Part shown: positions 28,967 through 35,325 of the stretch, in pieces
Layout of the letters: each line of letters begins with the position of its first letter
Position numbering within the stretch: position 1 is the stretch's first letter
Origin: a virus
DNA: 45,232 bases
Virus record (IMG/VR): IMGVR_UViG_3300021599_000692
Location: 1-45,232 of that record
Strand: one strand, 5' to 3'
Notes under the pieces: generated by a model
The model's input: only the letters and a program-made list of their open reading frames with translations
The model's database searches: none
Told to the model about the DNA's origin: nothing
Position numbers and translations under genes: made by a program

Positions 28967-29125
28967 ATGAAAGCAGTAATCACATTTAAGGACGATCGTG
29001 GCCGGTATTCATCGGTCACAAAAGTCTTCAACGACGAACGCCATCTGAACAATTGGATTGCAAAGGTGGATGGGATGTATGGAAAGAAGTATATCGATCA
29101 TGACATTATCAATGACGATAAATGA
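28967..29125 (+). CDS. 52-residue early protein
   Basis: Starts at 28967 (MKAVITFKDDRGRYSSVTKV) and continues NDERHLNNWIAKVDGMYGKK. The combination of a 'F.D..G.Y.SVTK.F.D..HL.NWI' pattern is familiar from short proteins in many aquatic phages. Its last codons lie within the left arm of the second half-site array. Function unknown. Confidence 0.62.
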   Translation: MKAVITFKDDRGRYSSVTKVFNDERHLNNWIAKVDGMYGKKYIDHDIINDDK

Positions 29126-29319
29126 CGCAAGAATGACGTTAATAAATTCGGCACAGCTAGTGTTTATTGATAGTAGTGTCAAAATGACGAAAGAACCCAA
29201 TAACTATTTGGCGAAATAAAAAAAATAAAAAAAATATTTATCCGGTAGTTTCGACATTCCGTCACTACCCCTAATAAAATCGGTATGAAAGCAAAAATTT
29301 TGCGTCATTTTTATGACAT
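29112..29319. promoter_or_regulatory. second dyad half-site array, same geometry as 24767-25006
   Basis: Left sites start at 29112, 29122, 29133, 29176 and 29184. Right sites start at 29251, 29259, 29302 and, weakly, 29313. They mirror about base 29220.5. The distances 29133-29184-29259-29302 (51, 75 and 43 bp) equal those of the first array exactly. The core is A-rich on the plus strand, the inverse of the T-rich first core. Both ends run into coding sequence (28967-29125 and 29285-29632), so the outer sites are under double selection. Confidence 0.75.
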
Positions 29320-29632
29320 AAATGAGAGACCTGGTGACATGGTTGATGTTACATCCATAGACAAATATGGTTATGTGTATGTCGTTGTATCTGACAGGGT
29401 ATTTTCTAGGCCGTTGGTCAAGATGGTAAACCCGAACGACGTTGAGATCGTGTACGATGGTGCTGATCCTCTCCGGATGATGATTGTGATTATGTCGGTC
29501 AGCGCTGTGATTGGTTTGTTGTTGTTTGTTATATCAGAGCTGATCCATCTAAATAGTTTGTTTGGATTTATGTTGTGTATGTCAGGGTACGTTGTTACAT
29601 TTGTAGTATTGAAGTCAGTCGCTCGGCTTTGA
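29285..29632 (+). CDS. two-span membrane protein
   Basis: 115 residues. The N-terminal 60 residues form a KOW/SH3-like beta domain (RPGDMVDVTSIDKYGYVYVV). Two membrane segments follow (about 65-86 and 92-109). Its first codons lie inside the second half-site array. It probably sits in the inner membrane with the soluble domain in the cytoplasm. Function unknown. Confidence 0.57.
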   Translation: MKAKILRHFYDINERPGDMVDVTSIDKYGYVYVVVSDRVFSRPLVKMVNPNDVEIVYDGADPLRMMIVIMSVSAVIGLLLFVISELIHLNSLFGFMLCMSGYVVTFVVLKSVARL

Positions 29633-29655
29633 TTCATAGGTGCTTAGGTAAGGGT

Positions 29656-29674
29656 GCTACAGCGGATCTGTAGC
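29656..29674 (+). terminator. hairpin between membrane protein gene and tRNA
   Basis: A perfect 7-bp stem GCTACAG/CTGTAGC has a 5-base loop and is followed by TTTAT, six bases before the tRNA. It could be a weak terminator or mark the 5' processing site of the tRNA. Confidence 0.5.
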
Positions 29675-29679
29675 TTTAT

Positions 29680-29753
29680 GCTCCTTTAGCTCAGTAGGTT
29701 AGAGCGCCAGACTCATAATCTGTAGGTCGTTGGTTCGAGACCATCAAGGAGCA
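29680..29753 (+). tRNA. tRNA with CAT anticodon (Met or Ile2)
   Basis: 74 nt with a perfect 7-bp acceptor stem GCTCCTT/AAGGAGC, D arm GCTC/GAGC, anticodon stem CCAGA/TCTGT (CTCATAA loop, anticodon 29714-29716), a 5-base variable loop, and a T arm with TTCGAGA and one mismatch. Discriminator A; CCA is not encoded. An initiator role is unlikely because the acceptor starts with a full pair. Elongator Met and lysidine-modified Ile2 cannot be separated by eye. It may supplement host AUG or AUA decoding. Confidence 0.92.
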
Positions 29754-29777
29754 CTTTCCATGTAAACAGTTAGGTTG

Positions 29778-29805
29778 GCTCGTGGTGCAGGAGCATATCT
29801 GCACC
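29778..29805 (+). promoter_or_regulatory. leader pseudoknot D
   Basis: GCTC (29778-29781) can pair with GAGC (29791-29794), and GGTGCAG (29784-29790) with CTGCACC (29799-29805). Loops of 2, 0 and 4 nt fit a classical H-type pseudoknot. It ends exactly 16 nt before the ATG at 29822, as in copies A and B, though its sequence differs. Confidence 0.58.
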
Positions 29806-29821
29806 ATTAAAAATTAAATGT

Positions 29822-30016
29822 ATGAAGGTATTTATTGTACAATGCAGGGTAGGTCCGCATGAGTTCTTTATCTCACAGGAGGCACAGACGATAGGTGAGG
29901 CGATAATGGAGGCAAGCTTTTATTTGATGGATATATCACCGAATAATACGGTGGACATTTATGCCATACAAGAGGCACGTTTTGACGTAGTAATTGAGGA
30001 CATAATTTTGAACTGA
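29822..30016 (+). CDS. small early protein
   Basis: 64 residues, starting MKVFIVQCRVGPHEFFISQE and ending VVIEDIILN, similar to the 28756-28962 protein. Beta-alpha-beta character. It follows leader pseudoknot D. Function unknown. Confidence 0.55.
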   Translation: MKVFIVQCRVGPHEFFISQEAQTIGEAIMEASFYLMDISPNNTVDIYAIQEARFDVVIEDIILN

Positions 30017-30017
30017 C

Positions 30018-30233
30018 ATGAACCAGCAGATAGATAAGTTCGACGACATTTATACCGTAAGGATGTACGGTGTAAATTACGGTGTAATGACTAGCGTTCA
30101 CACGGTAGGATCGGTGGACGTTGAGTCTATCGAAGATGCCGTACAGACAGTAAACAGGCAGGGGTCAATGGTTGTCGGCACGATGACCGGACAGATGGCT
30201 GACATTACTTACTTAATAGCTAAAAAGATATGA
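30018..30233 (+). CDS. small early protein
   Basis: 71 residues (MNQQIDKFDDIYTVRMYGVN to YLIAKKI), separated by one base from the previous stop. A VESIEDAVQTVNRQG helix precedes the last strand, like the two preceding small proteins, so all three may share a fold. Function unknown. Confidence 0.53.
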   Translation: MNQQIDKFDDIYTVRMYGVNYGVMTSVHTVGSVDVESIEDAVQTVNRQGSMVVGTMTGQMADITYLIAKKI

Positions 30234-30388
30234 TTTATGTAGCAACATTTATTGCATCCTTTGCCGTTGGTCGGTACGGATGTATGTCGAGGTATGCGTT
30301 GGTTAGAATACCAGCTGTGCTGTTATTTTTTGCAGGCATGCTCGTTAGTTCTTTGATGTTTTTCAAAACTGTAATACTAGGTATATGA
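30230..30388 (+). CDS. 52-residue membrane protein
   Basis: Starts at 30230 (MIYVATFIASFAVGRYGCMS), overlaps the previous stop as ATGA and the next start in the same way. Two hydrophobic segments (residues 2-13 and about 28-49) surround a short basic loop. It is probably an inner-membrane protein; function unknown. Confidence 0.6.
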   Translation: MIYVATFIASFAVGRYGCMSRYALVRIPAVLLFFAGMLVSSLMFFKTVILGI

Positions 30389-30753
30389 GACAGCTGGTTT
30401 ATAATGCAGTAAAGTGCTTAGACTGTGGAGAGACGATTGTTAGTTACCACAGGAATGACTATAAGACGTGTATCTGTGACAACGCTATGGTGGACGGAGG
30501 AACAGCATACACACGTTATGGTGGAAAGAACATCGAGAAGATAGATGTCTATGCTGACGACGACTTTGAGGTGGTCAGGAAGTATGCCACAAGGGGCAGT
30601 CGTGGTGTTAATGGGGATCAGCCTTTATCGTGGATCGCGATATGCGATATGGACGATGACTACCTGGAAGCCGTGCTTGATTATGGCGGTGCTGAATGGC
30701 ATTTAGATTTAATTAGAAAAGAAATTAAATACAGACAAGATGAGAGTATATAA
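30385..30753 (+). CDS. conserved phage protein with Cys pairs
   Basis: 122 residues. N-terminal AVKCLDCGETIVSYHRNDYK followed by CICDN gives four Cys that could bind zinc. MVDGG, TRYGGKN, YATRGSRG and DYGGAEWHLDLIRKEI are motifs I recall from a protein present in many phages, with no known role. It overlaps the glucosaminidase gene by 14 bases. Confidence 0.65.
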   Translation: MRQLVYNAVKCLDCGETIVSYHRNDYKTCICDNAMVDGGTAYTRYGGKNIEKIDVYADDDFEVVRKYATRGSRGVNGDQPLSWIAICDMDDDYLEAVLDYGGAEWHLDLIRKEIKYRQDESI

Positions 30754-31270
30754 GTTTGACAAGAGAGAGATGAGATTCAAGCCGGTAAACAGGCTGTTCA
30801 TCGTTGCAGGTATGTCGGTGTGTGTAGCCGTTGGGTTTTCGTTGAAGAGAATAAAGAGTGTTGTGATGTCTGCCCCTGAGCAGGAGGTACAGACTGTTGT
30901 TATTGATGAGAAGCCTGACGTTTTTTCTGTTGAGGCATTGAGGGAGGAGATGAAGAGGTGTGGCATAAAGTTCCCCAACATCGTCATGGCTCAGGCTAGG
31001 TTGGAGAGTGGTAACTTCAGGAGTAGGATCTTTCGTGAGGCAAACAACTTGTTCGGCATGAAGCTCGCTCGATCACGCAACACGACAGCCATCGGGGAGT
31101 TCAGTGGTCATGCGTTGTATGAGAACTGGCGACAGAGCGTTATGGACTACAGTCTGTATCAGTCTACGTACTTGCGGAAGATCAGAACGGAGGAGCAGTA
31201 CTTGGAGTACTTGTCACAGAGCTATGCGGAGAGTCCGACATACGTTGAGAAAATAAAGAAGATGATATGA
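30740..31270 (+). CDS. membrane-anchored glucosaminidase (peptidoglycan hydrolase)
   Basis: 176 residues. A single membrane segment near 18-36 (RLFIVAGMSVCVAVGFSL) is followed by a linker and a C-terminal glucosaminidase domain (FlgJ/Flg_new type): MAQARLESGNF with the catalytic Glu near 88, NNLFGMKLAR and ALYENWRQSVMDYSLYQSTY. It would hydrolyse glycan strands from the periplasmic side. The N-in, C-out anchor and early-operon position differ from a normal late endolysin; it might help receptor, exclusion or envelope remodelling functions. Confidence 0.78.
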   Translation: MRVYKFDKREMRFKPVNRLFIVAGMSVCVAVGFSLKRIKSVVMSAPEQEVQTVVIDEKPDVFSVEALREEMKRCGIKFPNIVMAQARLESGNFRSRIFREANNLFGMKLARSRNTTAIGEFSGHALYENWRQSVMDYSLYQSTYLRKIRTEEQYLEYLSQSYAESPTYVEKIKKMI

Positions 31271-31413
31271 GAGATGGATCAGTTGTAATTCCACTGGCTT
31301 ACATAAAGAGGTGGTGGTCGAGAAAGAGTATAAGAGATGAGAAGGGAGGGAGTTTCAACATGGACTTGTACCTTCGTATTTGTGAAATAAAATTAAACCC
31401 TAAATCAGAATAA
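31267..31413 (+). CDS. 48-residue early protein
   Basis: Starts at 31267 with an ATGA overlap (MRDGSVVIPLAYIKRWWSRK) and ends LNPKSE. The coupled start supports it. Basic middle with two adjacent Trp. Function unknown. Confidence 0.52.
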   Translation: MRDGSVVIPLAYIKRWWSRKSIRDEKGGSFNMDLYLRICEIKLNPKSE

Positions 31414-31414
31414 G

Positions 31415-31498
31415 ATGAGAAAGCTATTGAGATTTCTCGCATGGCTTGAGCAGCAGCGCATCGAGGCCATGAAGCACAGTGGACGAGGTTTTAACTAA
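31415..31498 (+). CDS. 27-residue peptide
   Basis: MRKLLRFLAWLEQQRIEAMK then HSGRGFN: an amphipathic basic helix. I recall very similar 25-30 residue peptides (WLEEQR...SGR) in early regions of many aquatic phages. The start lies one base after the preceding stop. Function unknown. Confidence 0.5.
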   Translation: MRKLLRFLAWLEQQRIEAMKHSGRGFN

Positions 31499-31507
31499 AA
31501 TTAAATT

Positions 31508-31711
31508 ATGAAGCATAAAGTAATGTGCCCTGACTGTAATGGGCAAGGTCACTTCTCAGTAGTTGAGGGCGACCAGTTTAAAAGGTACGAAGCATGTGCC
31601 AAGTGTGGTGGGTCTTGTGAATATGAGGTAGACATACCGCACGACGAGATGTGCGAAATACTTGACGATCTATTTTTAAGTAATCATAAATCAATAACTA
31701 AATATCTGTAA
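31508..31711 (+). CDS. DnaJ-like zinc-finger protein
   Basis: 67 residues. Two CxxCxG-type motifs, CPDCNGQG (8-15) and CAKCGGSC, match the zinc-finger repeats of DnaJ. The C-terminus is acidic. It lacks a J domain, so it is not a full DnaJ. It might work with chaperones or bind RNA or protein through the zinc site. Confidence 0.62.
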   Translation: MKHKVMCPDCNGQGHFSVVEGDQFKRYEACAKCGGSCEYEVDIPHDEMCEILDDLFLSNHKSITKYL

Positions 31712-31713
31712 AC

Positions 31714-32133
31714 ATGAAAAGAGTAATTTTAACATTGGCAGCATTTGTAGCGTTTAACTCTAATGCTCAGATCAAGGTACAAGAGAACACTGTAAAGGAC
31801 TCAGTTGTTTGGAGGGCAAGCAAGTTGAACGTTGTGCCTAGCATCAGTAGATTTGTCAACGATGGAGATACGTCGTTTACGATATACTATCAGAACTCTA
31901 AGTATACAGCTATAACCGACATAAGGTATCTAACTATAGGTGACGCTGAGACAAGCAAGCAGTTCTTTGGTATCTTGCTGGACGTCATTGACAACGACAA
32001 GAAGTTCAACATAGAGATAGGTGGTGAGAAGCTATACATCTACAAGACGATGGCTTGTGCGTTTATCTCATCTGACGTATCTTCTTTCTTTCTTTCGAGG
32101 AAGCATGTTGAATCTATACTGCAGAAGTTTTGA
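31714..32133 (+). CDS. secreted protein of unknown function
   Basis: 139 residues with a Sec signal MKRVILTLAAFVAFNSNAQ cleaved after NAQ. The mature part is a mix of strands and helices (DTSFTIYYQNSKYTAITDIR) with a C-terminal FFLSRKHVESILQKF. It is an early gene product that would be exported to the periplasm. Periplasmic early proteins can alter receptors or block superinfection. No family recognised. Confidence 0.6.
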   Translation: MKRVILTLAAFVAFNSNAQIKVQENTVKDSVVWRASKLNVVPSISRFVNDGDTSFTIYYQNSKYTAITDIRYLTIGDAETSKQFFGILLDVIDNDKKFNIEIGGEKLYIYKTMACAFISSDVSSFFLSRKHVESILQKF

Positions 32134-32240
32134 GAAGAAGAAGAGCTGTAGCTATACCTTACCGACGAAGGAAGAGGTATGCTAAAGATTTATTCAACTA
32201 TTTGTGGAACCATGACAACAGATCACAGGACAATGAGTAA
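32130..32240 (+). CDS. possible 36-residue basic peptide with TTG start
   Basis: TTG at 32130 opens a frame reading RRRRAVAIPYRRRKRYAK and ending NRSQDNE at 32240. It overlaps the previous stop by four bases and the next ATG by eight, which fits the local packing and fills an otherwise unused 100-bp gap. The TTG start makes this tentative. Confidence 0.4.
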   Translation: MRRRRAVAIPYRRRKRYAKDLFNYLWNHDNRSQDNE

Positions 32241-32457
32241 GGTAATTTTAGAGTTCGACGGATTAGAGGAACAGCAAGAGGCTCGGACTGCTTTAGATGG
32301 ATGGAAGTGGCAGCATGTAGTTTGGGAAATGGATCAGTATCTAAGAGCTGAGATGAAGTACAGTAGTCTCAGCGATGCTGAGTACTCCGCTATGGAGAAA
32401 TCCAGGGAGAAGTTAAGGGAGTTAGTTAGTGATAATAATTTAAGCTTAGATACATGA
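32233..32457 (+). CDS. conserved small phage protein
   Basis: 74 residues from the ATG at 32233 (MSKVILEFDGLEEQQEARTA), preferred over an upstream in-frame ATG because the MSKVILEFD start is a pattern I recall for this protein in other phages. LDGWKWQHVVWEMDQYLR follows. Helical and acidic. Function unknown. Confidence 0.64.
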   Translation: MSKVILEFDGLEEQQEARTALDGWKWQHVVWEMDQYLRAEMKYSSLSDAEYSAMEKSREKLRELVSDNNLSLDT

Positions 32458-32603
32458 ACGATTTAGAAATCCAAAAAGTTATTCAGGATAAAGACTTTTG
32501 GGAAAAGATGTGTAAGGAGTTGTTGGTCAGGAACGAGGAGTTACTGACTGTCAACAGTGATTTGATAGAGCTTCTTTCAAAAATAATGAAGAATGAAAGG
32601 TAG
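32454..32603 (+). CDS. 49-residue early protein
   Basis: Starts at 32454 with ATGA overlap (MNDLEIQKVIQDKDFWEKMC) and ends SKIMKNER. A single amphipathic helix with a leucine-rich second half, possibly a short coiled coil. Overlaps the next ATG by 11 bases. Function unknown. Confidence 0.55.
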   Translation: MNDLEIQKVIQDKDFWEKMCKELLVRNEELLTVNSDLIELLSKIMKNER

Positions 32604-32811
32604 AGTTGAACTTCTCATTGATGCCATGAATGTCGTCCGTGAGATACATCGTGTAAGAGGTCGCAAGGATGCTGTGTACAAGGCATACAGGAGGTGGTGT
32701 CACTTCTCTAGTAGGGAGTATTTGGAGGACAAGGACAGGATAATGAAGGGATACGACCGGTATATAGACTGGTTGGAGGAAAGGTATAAACGAATAGTCG
32801 AGATGCTATGA
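32593..32811 (+). CDS. small basic early protein
   Basis: 72 residues, basic and aromatic-rich (VYKAYRRWCHFSSREYLEDK), helical throughout. Its end overlaps the next start as ATGA. No family recognised. Confidence 0.53.
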   Translation: MKGRVELLIDAMNVVREIHRVRGRKDAVYKAYRRWCHFSSREYLEDKDRIMKGYDRYIDWLEERYKRIVEML

Positions 32812-33194
32812 AGAAAGTGATTGTGAAAAAAGCACCAAACTACATGTGGTACAGTGATAGTGTTGGGAAGGTATTTAATGTGATTGGTTACAGTGAAGAT
32901 CACGAGGCGTATATGGTTGATGTGCCTAGGTACACTGGGAGGTTTATCTATTCGATAGACTGCGAGGAGATACCTGACAACGTCAGCACGACATTTGACG
33001 TGGACTTTACTTTGTCTCCAAAGATCACTGACTCGGTAGTAGAGGAGGTCATTGGTATGTTCAGAGATCGTTCAGAGGTAGGCATAAAGAAGTACGGAAC
33101 GACGTTAGAACAGAACAACACTGACGACTTCCTACTGCATCTACAGCAGGAGCTTATGGATGCTATTTTGTATATCCAAAAGTTGAGAAGATGA
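32808..33194 (+). CDS. two-domain protein with MazG/NTP-PPase-like C-terminus (candidate)
   Basis: 128 residues. The N-terminal half (GKVFNVIGYSEDHEAYMVDV) is a small beta domain. The C-terminal half (FRDRSEVGIKKYGTTLEQNN, then LLHLQQELMDAILYIQKLRR) resembles helical NTP pyrophosphohydrolase-like phage domains, which have an ELxDA motif following such a helix. If active it would clean or limit nucleotide pools. The full set of metal-binding acidic residues is not clear. Confidence 0.55.
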   Translation: MKKVIVKKAPNYMWYSDSVGKVFNVIGYSEDHEAYMVDVPRYTGRFIYSIDCEEIPDNVSTTFDVDFTLSPKITDSVVEEVIGMFRDRSEVGIKKYGTTLEQNNTDDFLLHLQQELMDAILYIQKLRR

Positions 33195-33595
33195 AGGCGT
33201 GGGAAGAACTTAAAGAAAGTGTGACGTTTTACAAGACGGGTCTGTTTGCAGATCCAACGAGCCATTGGTATCTCGACCACGGGGTAAAGATAGAGCGCTT
33301 TGAGAAGGACGGTCGGTTTGAGATACATAACGTCATGCTTGCTGGAGACAAGTACGAGAAGGTGTCAGACGTGGAGTATGCTATGTTTGATAGTGTAGGT
33401 TGGTTAGCAGGGTGTTATAATGTGTGTATCAACACGTATAGAAAAAGACTCAACAAGATTAACTACATGATCTCATTAAAGAGTGAAGGTGACGATATGT
33501 TGGATGACCTTATGTCAAGAAAAGCTGTCGTAACAAAAAAACTAAACAGGTATTTGGAATTGATGGAAAACCTGTCTACATTTGCAACCAAGTAA
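33191..33595 (+). CDS. early protein of unknown function
   Basis: 134 residues; the start overlaps the previous stop as ATGA. The N-terminus is MKAWEELKESVTFYKTGLFA and the C-terminal third is a Leu/Lys-rich helix (KKLNRYLELMENLS). No motif recognised. Confidence 0.52.
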   Translation: MKAWEELKESVTFYKTGLFADPTSHWYLDHGVKIERFEKDGRFEIHNVMLAGDKYEKVSDVEYAMFDSVGWLAGCYNVCINTYRKRLNKINYMISLKSEGDDMLDDLMSRKAVVTKKLNRYLELMENLSTFATK

Positions 33596-33616
33596 TAATT
33601 TTAAAAACGTATAAAC

Positions 33617-34099
33617 ATGTCACATTGGAGAACAATGTTCCAAGACGAGAAGTATCTTGGATCGTACAGTCTTGAGAAAGACGGAAAGTATCAGCCGGTA
33701 ATTGTAACTATTGAGAACATCTACACAGGAGACTTTATGTCTCAGGGTGGTAAGGAGAATAGACCTTTCGCCAAGCTAAAAGAGTTCGACAAACCTATGG
33801 TGCTAAATCGCACCAACTTCAAACGTCTTGAGAAGTTCTTTGGGTCATTCACTCCGAAGGACTACATTGGGAAGCAGATCGTCCTAGGTGTTGAGACGGT
33901 AGCATCACCTGAGGGTATGGTTCCTGCGCTACGTTTCTCTACACGTCCAATTCCTGTACAGCAGAAGCCTGAGCTTCCTGAGGCTGCTATGTCAAAAGCT
34001 ATAGAGCAGGTAAAGGCTAAGGGCAAAGATGCCATCGCTAAGATAGAGGAGAAGTATGCGCTTACTCCTGAGCAAAGAGAGGCACTTAACAACATCTGA
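33617..34099 (+). CDS. conserved replication-module protein
   Basis: 160 residues. MSHWRTMFQDEKYLGSYSLE, TVASPEGMVPALRFST and a helical C-terminus (KAIEQVKAKGKDAIAKIEEK) are a pattern I recall just upstream of a PD-(D/E)XK exonuclease in many phages. Such a neighbour suggests an exonuclease partner or DNA-binding accessory, but no activity is known to me. It ends two bases before the exonuclease start. Confidence 0.65.
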   Translation: MSHWRTMFQDEKYLGSYSLEKDGKYQPVIVTIENIYTGDFMSQGGKENRPFAKLKEFDKPMVLNRTNFKRLEKFFGSFTPKDYIGKQIVLGVETVASPEGMVPALRFSTRPIPVQQKPELPEAAMSKAIEQVKAKGKDAIAKIEEKYALTPEQREALNNI

Positions 34100-34101
34100 T
34101 A

Positions 34102-34914
34102 GTGGAGTGGCTAAAGTTCCGCGCGTCAGCGTGTGCTCCATTATTCACGGGTGAAGATGGGCTGACTGATACTCAACAGTCGAGACTAAATGAGTTGTAC
34201 AGTCGTCATGCGTCATTCCTATCGGGAGAGAATCCAAAGGCAAGGCTGACAGACAACATGTCAAAAGAGCTTGACAAGCTTCTCGAGATCAAGGAGAGAG
34301 TTGAGAAAGGTGTTGTTGAGCTTCCTACGGGTGCTAAGTCGTACATCGAGAACCTGGTCGATCAGTATGTATACAAGTATGAGGACGGTGTAGACAACAA
34401 GTACACTCGCAAGGGTCTTGCTGTGGAGGACAGTGACGATGAGGACATCAACAAGAGTGCGATTAAACTTGCAGGTAGTCTATTATTTGCTGACTACAAG
34501 AAGTCTAACTCATATCTTACTAAGGGTTATTTCTGTGGGCATCCTGACATTGAGGACGAGGACGAGGAGATGATAGTTGACATCAAGTCATCTTGGAATA
34601 AAAAGACTTTTCCCAAGCGTCCTGAGGATGGCAAGAGCTCTGACTATGAGTGGCAAGGTAAGCTGTACTGCTACATGAAAGGATGGCGTAAGTTTAGGCT
34701 GTGCTACGTGTTGATGTCAACGCCTGAAGATCTAGTTCCAGACAATGAGCACGGAAGTCTCCACTACGTAAACGACCTTCCGTTAAATCTTCGTGTAACG
34801 TATATCGACTACGAGCTTACAGACAAGGACATCGAGAAGATAGAGCGCAGGGAGAAGGCCGCTGTAAAGTATGCACAGGAGTACTATAATTTTTTAATCA
34901 ACAAAAACAAATAA
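34102..34914 (+). CDS. PD-(D/E)XK exonuclease
   Basis: 270 residues, starting with GTG (34102, MEWLKFRASACAPLFTGE). The catalytic core is GHPDIED near 147-153, MIVDIKSSW near 157-165 (D and E/D-x-K) and YEWQGKLYCYM near 182-192, the QxxxY motif of RecB/YqaJ-like nucleases. It probably degrades or recesses DNA ends for recombination or packaging. It sits directly before the SSB gene and after a conserved partner gene. Confidence 0.78.
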   Translation: MEWLKFRASACAPLFTGEDGLTDTQQSRLNELYSRHASFLSGENPKARLTDNMSKELDKLLEIKERVEKGVVELPTGAKSYIENLVDQYVYKYEDGVDNKYTRKGLAVEDSDDEDINKSAIKLAGSLLFADYKKSNSYLTKGYFCGHPDIEDEDEEMIVDIKSSWNKKTFPKRPEDGKSSDYEWQGKLYCYMKGWRKFRLCYVLMSTPEDLVPDNEHGSLHYVNDLPLNLRVTYIDYELTDKDIEKIERREKAAVKYAQEYYNFLINKNK

Positions 34915-34916
34915 GC

Positions 34917-35255
34917 ATGTTTAAAGTTCAAGCAAACGTCAAGAGCGTTGGTCAGACTATTGTTGTGTCTGATAAGTTTAGTAAGAGAGAGATCGTTGTG
35001 GAGATTCCGGACGACAAGTATCCGCAGACAGTTCAGTTTGAGGCAACGCAAGACAAGTGTGATCTTCTTGACAGTATTGGTAATGGTCAGCAGGTTGAGA
35101 TATCATTTAAGCTACGTGGTAGAGAGTGGACAAGTCCGTCAGGAGACGTTAAGGTGTTCAACACTTTGAACCTTGTCAACATCTCGTCTATTGGGGCTGC
35201 TCCTGTGAAGGCTGCTCCTGTAGTTGTCGATGAGGACGACGACGTTCCTTTCTGA
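34917..35255 (+). CDS. DUF3127-type single-strand DNA-binding protein
   Basis: 112 residues. The first 85 residues form an OB-fold-like beta domain (DKFSKREIVVEIPDDKYPQT, then QFEATQDKCDLLDSI and VEISFKLRGREW). A linker leads to an acidic tail ending DEDDDVPF, the classical SSB protein-interaction tip. DUF3127 is a Bacteroidota-associated family with SSB-like features. It starts two bases after the nuclease stop and is followed by a terminator. Confidence 0.8.
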   Translation: MFKVQANVKSVGQTIVVSDKFSKREIVVEIPDDKYPQTVQFEATQDKCDLLDSIGNGQQVEISFKLRGREWTSPSGDVKVFNTLNLVNISSIGAAPVKAAPVVVDEDDDVPF

Positions 35256-35270
35256 CATGATACACTCCAA

Positions 35271-35303
35271 GCCCCTGCATAAGTAACTTGCAGGGGCATT
35301 TTT
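35271..35303 (+). terminator. terminator between SSB and primase-helicase
   Basis: A 9-bp stem GCCCCTGCA/TGCAGGGGC (35271-35279 with 35289-35297) with a 9-base loop is followed by ATTTTTCTT. The primase-helicase ATG is 28 bases downstream, so read-through or a weak internal promoter must supply the next genes. Confidence 0.8.
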
Positions 35304-35325
35304 CTTGACTTAAAGATTTTAATAA

